From Anaerolineaceae bacterium (GTDB lineage Bacteria; Chloroflexota; Anaerolineae; Aggregatilineales; Phototrophicaceae): a stretch of DNA of 64,000 bases. Each line of letters begins with the position of its first letter. Position 1 is the stretch's first letter. A program made the position numbers and the translations under genes. The DNA is taken from the NCBI GenBank assembly GCA_020634135.1, contig JACKCG010000003.1:124001-188000 (forward strand). Reading direction: 5' to 3'. The notes beneath the pieces are model-generated. The model was not told the origin of the DNA and did no database searches. It worked only from the letters and a program-made list of their open reading frames with translations. Shown piece after piece: positions 59,820 to 64,000 of the stretch.

Positions 59820-60695
59820 TTATTTCCCGAATCGTTTTCGCAAATAATCCAGAGCAACACGGTCAATCTTGTCAGGCGATTGCTCTAAATTCCAGCGTTC
59901 CTCTAAGTTCTCGTTGCCCACCAGCGCCCAGAACGCCTGCTGTGAGGCTTCGTCCCACACCCCGTCAGACTGGCCGACAAGGTAGCCCTGTTCGAGCATC
60001 ATCGTTTGCAGTTCGCGGGCAATCTCCCCGGTAATCGGTGTCTGATCCTGAGGCTGTGGCTTTCCGAAAAACAGGTGGTGCGTCTTGACCAACTGCGCCA
60101 GCTTCTTGACCGGCTCGGCATCATCATCCACACGCAAATCGAGGTAACGATCCGTATCACCACCATAACCGCCGTCGGGCCGCACCACCAGCGCCGCTGC
60201 CGCCTGCTTGCCACGACGATCGCCTCCCACATTTTCCCCGGCCAGCAGCGCCGCTACCAGCCGGTCAGCCAGTTCACCGGGAGTCTGAGTAAAAGCAGCG
60301 GCCATCGCGTCCAGTGTTTCCGGCCCGGTGAGGATATTGCCCTGGCAGGTAAAACCTTCCCCGATTTTATGCCCTGCCCAGTCGTGGCACTCGCTCCCGG
60401 TATGCGCCGCGACCTGCCCTTGAGCATCTACAATCCCGATCTGCCGCCGTTCGCGTTGAGGATCGTTCGCTAGCAGCGCAGCCAGCGTTTCCCCGGCGCT
60501 TTTACCCGTTGCCATCATCCCCAACCCATCCGGGCCAAAGCCGACTCGGGCCAGCGCCTGCGTTGCTACCGCGCCCGCGCCTGCCCGCGCCCAACTGACC
60601 AGCGCACCCGCCGCCAGGAACTTGCTGGCAACCGCCACGCCCCAGGCTTGTTCTGTCGGTTCATAAGCCACAATGGAAAATGTGTGTAAGCGCAT
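59820..60695 (-). CDS. DUF1028 protein (Ntn-hydrolase-like) with peptidoglycan-binding tail
   Basis: 291 aa. The DUF1028 core starts HTFSIVAYEPTEQAWGVAVASKFLAAGA and has ALARVGFGPDGLGMMATGKSAGETLAALLANDP, AAHTGSECHDWAGHKIGEGFTCQGNIL and GKQAAAALVVRPDGGYGG. It resembles Ntn hydrolases with Thr5 or Ser7 as possible nucleophile after processing. The C-terminal ~70 residues (TPITGEIARELQTMMLEQGYLVGQSDGVWDE) look like a peptidoglycan-binding-like domain. It is cytoplasmic by lack of signal peptide. The carboxylase gene follows with a 54-nt gap. Confidence 0.88.
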   Translation of the reverse strand: MRLHTFSIVAYEPTEQAWGVAVASKFLAAGALVSWARAGAGAVATQALARVGFGPDGLGMMATGKSAGETLAALLANDPQRERRQIGIVDAQGQVAAHTGSECHDWAGHKIGEGFTCQGNILTGPETLDAMAAAFTQTPGELADRLVAALLAGENVGGDRRGKQAAAALVVRPDGGYGGDTDRYLDLRVDDDAEPVKKLAQLVKTHHLFFGKPQPQDQTPITGEIARELQTMMLEQGYLVGQSDGVWDEASQQAFWALVGNENLEERWNLEQSPDKIDRVALDYLRKRFGK

Positions 60696-60990
60696 CGTTA
60701 TCCCTATCTATGGTCACGAAAGTTAACTGCGTTTGTCGCGGAGTGTACCACGTACAAATGGAAACGGCAGGGTGTTCGCCACATAAACATCATGACACGG
60801 CACTTTCAGCCGCTTCCTTACTGCCAATTACTGCACTTGTGAAATTATGCACTTTATACGAACCTGGCAGAACCCTGCGAAACTTTTCTTCGCAGACACT
60901 GTCGGTATGGGTGAATGAACGCAGCTTCACAAGGAAACGAACAGCGTACATCGCGCTCGTTTCCGACTATCCATACATAAGGAGAGAATG

Positions 60991-61542
60991 ATGTTCAGGA
61001 AACAGTTTTTCGGGATAGCCCTGCTCGCAGTAGTGGTACTGATCGGTTCAGGTATGGCGGTCTCCGCACAGGATGACACCTGTACCCCCATGCTGGTCGG
61101 TAACAGCTACATGATCCAGGCCGGAGATACCCTGTCGGGTGTGGCGCTGCACTTCGGCGTTACGGTGGAGGCCCTCCAGGCCGCCAACTGCCTGCAAACC
61201 AACGCGATGCTCCAGGTCGGGCAGGAACTGGTAATCCCGCCTTCGGATCCAGCTCAACTGTTGGCACAGTTTATGTATCGCTACTGCCAGGCCACCGATT
61301 CCGAAAGCTTTGCCTGCCAGTGGATGGCACGTCACGGTCAGTTCACGGCGGATGAAGATACAGTCGGTAACGGCCTCTATACCCAGACCCGCACTCAGTC
61401 GGCGGACTGCACTGAGGACTGCGAACCCCTTCAGACGCGGGATCAGCTGCACACCCATGACCAGGCACAGGACTGCACCGGGGACTGTGTGCCGGTAGGC
61501 GATGCCAACCAGAACCGGAACACGGGCGGCAAGAACAACTAA
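60991..61542 (+). CDS. Secreted single-LysM protein with Cys-rich tail
   Basis: 183 aa from ATG 60991 (AAGGAG 6 nt upstream). A signal peptide (FFGIALLAVVVLIGSGMAVSAQ) leads to a LysM domain (YMIQAGDTLSGVALHFGVTV...ELVIPP) with Cys before it and in the AANC position, as in the protein at 20067. The tail contains a repeated DCTEDC/DCTGDC motif about 25 residues apart, and His/Gln-rich sequence. It probably sits in the cell wall with two or three disulphides. The ~290 nt upstream hold only a hairpin (CTGCGAA/TTCGCAG, 60875-60895). Confidence 0.82.
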   Translation: MFRKQFFGIALLAVVVLIGSGMAVSAQDDTCTPMLVGNSYMIQAGDTLSGVALHFGVTVEALQAANCLQTNAMLQVGQELVIPPSDPAQLLAQFMYRYCQATDSESFACQWMARHGQFTADEDTVGNGLYTQTRTQSADCTEDCEPLQTRDQLHTHDQAQDCTGDCVPVGDANQNRNTGGKNN

Positions 61543-61577
61543 CGCCCCATCGTGATAACCGCATAATACCCCCGTAA

Positions 61578-61618
61578 GTGAGAGATGTGCCTTCCCCCAG
61601 GCCGTCTCTCGCTTTTTT
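61578..61618 (+). terminator. Intrinsic terminator after the LysM gene
   Basis: GTGAGAGA (61578-61585) pairs with TCTCTCGC (61605-61612), one G-T pair, then six T. The loop is long (19 nt). Confidence 0.65.
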
Positions 61619-62008
61619 CGGCCACTCACCGCGATCAGTCAATCGTGGATCTCGGCTGAGGACACAGATAAAGCACGCACATAACAGGCTTGATGTTTGC
61701 CTCTGGTGAGGATGTCGCAAAAACAGGCGTATAATGTAGTTATGGGAGTGATATTCCATATGGATAATCGGGAACGGATGAGGCGGGGGTTTTACTGACG
61801 GTGTGCTTAGACTCACTGACCGGCGCGGCGTTTTCGATTTCGTTTCTTCATTACAGTGCCCCTATCGCCTCCATCCAAAACGTGGCTGCCGTCCTCAGGC
61901 CTCCCAGCATCTACGTTTGATGTTGCCTGTTGAGTCTTTGTTCCAGTCTTAAACAAGGCTCAGGCATCGCTCGCTCATCAAGCACAGCCCACAAGACTCA
62001 GCTGTGAC
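61619..62008. other. 390-nt stretch without a supportable gene
   Basis: Bases are close to neutral composition with no ribosome site followed by a coding-like frame. A TATAAT-like word (TATAATG, 61730-61736) is present but points to no gene. I see nothing further. Confidence 0.5.
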
Positions 62009-62188
62009 CGCCAGAAGGGATTACGGTTAGCCTCTCTGTACGAGACAAGCGCGCTGTTTTTCTCACGTATAACAATGCGGTATTGGAATCTGTTGGAAAG
62101 CCCTACGAACACAATGCAATTCTTGCCTATGAAAAGACGAAAGCAGACAACCGATGGACCTTGAGAATATCTCTCAAAAGCACTTGAA
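62009..62188 (+). pseudogene. Headless gene fragment
   Basis: The frame after TGA 62006-62008 stays open to TGA 62186-62188 and reads VSLSVRDKRAVFLTYNNAVLE, then SVGKPYEHNAILAYEKTKADNRWTL and ISLKST. It looks like the C-terminus of a real protein. No ATG or GTG is available at its head, so the upstream part is lost. It overlaps the next small gene by 35 nt. Confidence 0.45.
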
Positions 62189-62348
62189 CGAACTCGAACA
62201 CCGAGTCCGGGAGCTGATGCTCGCCATGCAAAAAGCCAAACTCCAGAACAATCCGCTGATGGACTCGCTCAGAGCGTTAGAGCAAGAGCTTGGGCAGACA
62301 CGGCGTGAGCGATTTGACGCCGCAAATTCTGAATATCACACCTATTGA
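62154..62348 (+). CDS. Small coiled-coil protein, 64 aa
   Basis: Amphipathic helical protein: ISQKHLNELEHRVRELMLAMQKAKLQ, then DSLRALEQELGQTRRERFDA and a short SEYHTY tail. The amino-acid use is typical of real small proteins, perhaps of phage origin, which is only an impression. Only a weak ribosome site precedes ATG 62154. It starts within the tail of the preceding fragment, a common layout for phage gene pairs. Confidence 0.55.
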   Translation: MDLENISQKHLNELEHRVRELMLAMQKAKLQNNPLMDSLRALEQELGQTRRERFDAANSEYHTY

Positions 62349-62442
62349 GCCTGATTATTTTTCAGAGCAGTGAGGGGAGGAACGGGGTGTCATGAATGGA
62401 GCCATCGCCGGTAATGACCTTGATGGTCACTCTGGATCGGTG

Positions 62443-63378
62443 TCACAGGCCATCAATGACCTGAATCTGCCCCATCACGGATTCAAACTCCTGCCGTGTA
62501 AAACAGGCACTGCCAAGCGAACCCGCATTGGCTGTCCCTGCCGCCACACCTTGCCCTAATGCGGCGGGCTGTGCAGCACCGTTTGCCAGGGCAACCAGCA
62601 TCCCTGCCAGGAAAGAATCGCCGCTTCCGACGCTGCCCGTACCTGCAATCACCGGGGGAATAGCCTGCCACGCCTGCCCAGCATCCACCCAGACAGCCCC
62701 GTGTTTCCCCAGGGTAATTACCACCGGCTGGCCGGTCTTTTTCATCATCTGCCGCGCTGCTGCCACCGCATCCGCCGGGGAATGGATTGGGTGGTTCACT
62801 AAGGCTGCTGCTTCTTCGTCATTCACCTTGAGGAAGACGCCGCGCACCTGCGATGCTGCCTCAAGCGCCGTGCCGCTGGTATCCACCCACACTTGTTTCC
62901 CCATCATGACGAGATCGGCCAGGAGTGCAGCGAAAAGTTCCGGCGGTGAACCGGGCGGCAGACTACCAGAGAATGAAATAACCGAGACATCGGCGGCTGC
63001 CTGGAGCAAATCTGCCCGTAACGGTACCCAATCGGCAGCGGTAAGCTGTGGGCCAGGCTCATTCAGTACACTGGTAATCGCCTGTTCCGGGTCAACCACG
63101 ATCACACAGGTGCGCGTCTCGCGACCCGGCAGCCAGGTCCAACAGGCATCCTGACCTGTACGCTGTACCATCGCAGCGACAGACTGACCGCTAAACCCAC
63201 CGAGAAAACCCGCGCAGATCGCCTCTTGACCCAGTGTTTGCACCGCCCGCGCCACGTTGACACCTTTTCCCCCGGCGGCAACCAGATAGTCCTGGGTGCG
63301 GAAGACTCCGCCACGCCCAAAACCAGGCACAACCAGCGTGCGATCCACTGCCGGATTGGGTGTGACACACAGAATCAT
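62443..63378 (-). CDS. PfkB-family sugar kinase (1-phosphofructokinase-like)
   Basis: 311 aa. MILCVTPNPAVDRTLVVPGF and AGGKGVNVARAVQTLG are typical of the FruK/LacC branch, which phosphorylates fructose 1-phosphate or tagatose 6-phosphate. The PfkB signature 2 appears as GTGSVGSGDSFLAGMLVAL with the catalytic Asp. VISFSGSLPPGSP and VFLKVNDEEAAAL are also typical. No PTS or deoR regulator is adjacent, so fructose use cannot be assumed. Confidence 0.9.
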   Translation of the reverse strand: MILCVTPNPAVDRTLVVPGFGRGGVFRTQDYLVAAGGKGVNVARAVQTLGQEAICAGFLGGFSGQSVAAMVQRTGQDACWTWLPGRETRTCVIVVDPEQAITSVLNEPGPQLTAADWVPLRADLLQAAADVSVISFSGSLPPGSPPELFAALLADLVMMGKQVWVDTSGTALEAASQVRGVFLKVNDEEAAALVNHPIHSPADAVAAARQMMKKTGQPVVITLGKHGAVWVDAGQAWQAIPPVIAGTGSVGSGDSFLAGMLVALANGAAQPAALGQGVAAGTANAGSLGSACFTRQEFESVMGQIQVIDGL

Positions 63379-63530
63379 CTGCTGCTCCCGGAATACATTT
63401 TTCAGGCTCTATCGGTTGCCAGCCGGTCTGTTCAATCCGGCAGGGCGAGCCTGAAGTTTGCCCTACTTCCGGGCTGCGAGTCAACGGCGGCTTTGGATTC
63501 CGTGTACATTATCCTTCACGAGGGAGGTCT

Positions 63531-64000
63531 TTACCGTCCATTGGTAGAGACAGGCGACTGTGCCCTGGGCAGCGACAGGGTGACCTGTGTATGTTTGCCG
63601 AGTTCACTCGCAATTGTACAATCTCCGCCGTGAATACGGGCGCTTTCACGCACAATCGCCAATCCGATCCCCGCGCCCTGCTGCTCATAATGGTCGCGGT
63701 TGATCTGGACAAAACGATCCCAGACTCGCGGCAGGTCAGCTTCCGGGATGCCGGAGCCGTAATCCTGCGTAGTGACAGTAACCTGACTTTCATCCGCACT
63801 CAGCACAACCTCAACGGTGGCGCCATCCGGCGAAAATGCGACGGCATTACGAAGCGGTTCCTCGACCATCATCACAAGGTATTCGAAAATTCCGTTGACA
63901 TATACAGGCTGCGGCATGAGGGCTAAGCTGATCGTGACCGACCGCTCATCGGCAGCGATCTCATCATTGATAACACCCACTGCGGATTTGATAATCTCGC
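63531..64000 (-). CDS. Sensor histidine kinase, C-terminal part (runs off the window)
   Basis: The frame enters from the right edge (EIIKSAVGVINDE...) and ends at 63531, about 156 codons. It holds the HATPase_c domain: N-box MMVEEPLRNAVAFSPDG, G1 TQDYGSGIPEADL, F-box VWDRFVQI and G2 GAGIGLAIVRESARIHGGD. The usual Asn-x3-Asn of the N-box appears as EPLRNAV. The His-containing domain must lie beyond 64000. Confidence 0.9.
   Translation of the reverse strand, partial: EIIKSAVGVINDEIAADERSVTISLALMPQPVYVNGIFEYLVMMVEEPLRNAVAFSPDGATVEVVLSADESQVTVTTQDYGSGIPEADLPRVWDRFVQINRDHYEQQGAGIGLAIVRESARIHGGDCTIASELGKHTQVTLSLPRAQSPVSTNGR

Noticed and set aside
60680..60991. 103-codon plus-strand frame before the LysM gene
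   Set aside because: No ribosome site and no protein-like motif; it covers the leader hairpin of the LysM gene.
1..64000. tRNA, rRNA and replication origin
   Set aside because: No cloverleaf with a GGTTCRANTCC arm, no rRNA-like sequence and no DnaA-box cluster was seen by eye; a tRNAscan-SE and Infernal run would settle it.

Overview
The window looks like chromosome from a moderately GC-rich, Gram-positive-like or monoderm environmental bacterium, most probably a member of the Chloroflexota (Anaerolineae-like). This is inference. The grounds are several large secreted or membrane proteins with Thr-Pro rich tails, WD40 and SH3 proteins behind signal peptides, a bacterial serpin, a FHA protein with an outside SH3 domain, and the futalosine route to menaquinone (mqnE, mqnA, mqnC). 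No rRNA, tRNA or CRISPR was seen.

Layout. 0-5 kb: an ABC-2 exporter pair, a secreted serpin and a convergent PPC-repeat protein, then an AT-rich orphan gene. 6-13.7 kb: the menaquinone cluster mqnE...mqnA...mqnC with housekeeping enzymes between them and a DUF559 endonuclease cassette inserted behind mqnE. 13.7-14.2 kb: an IS3-family fossil. 14-30 kb: envelope and surface genes (WD40, VWA, DUF5666-LysM, FHA-SH3, WD40-SH3 and a repeat protein with RPxGW motifs), a TipA-like MerR regulator, and a tight operon of three acetyltransferases. 30-33.7 kb: cytochrome P450 divergent from a TetR regulator, a membrane-tethered HTH protein and a creatininase-family enzyme. 33.8-41 kb: two sensor kinases, a receiver protein, a SDR, a VOC protein and a RCK potassium channel. 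41-47 kb: GNAT proteins, a P-loop kinase-like protein, a SlyD-like isomerase, and trxB preceded by a zinc-finger anti-sigma-like gene. 47-51.8 kb: a receiver, a DUF3352 protein and an AidB-like acyl-CoA dehydrogenase. 51.8-53.6 kb: an OLD-like ATPase overlapping a TOPRIM protein, the best candidate for a defence module. 53.7-58 kb: a ketol-acid-reductoisomerase-like protein lacking key catalytic residues, HEAT-repeat and orphan genes, and a decayed RAYT transposase. 58-64 kb: a carboxylase beta subunit, a DUF1028 protein, a secreted LysM protein, a scrap of possibly phage-like DNA, a PfkB kinase and the end of another sensor kinase.

A theme across the window is short palindromic DNA. At least four families can be read by eye: a GTAGGGG type of 26 nt (three copies, two of them inside the RAYT remnant), a GTAGGGAC type of 27 nt (two copies, one inside the carboxylase gene), a GACAAGG type (two copies) and a CCGCAGG hairpin pair. 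A fifth type flanks the DUF559 gene. All similarity calls come from reading motifs; no database search was run.
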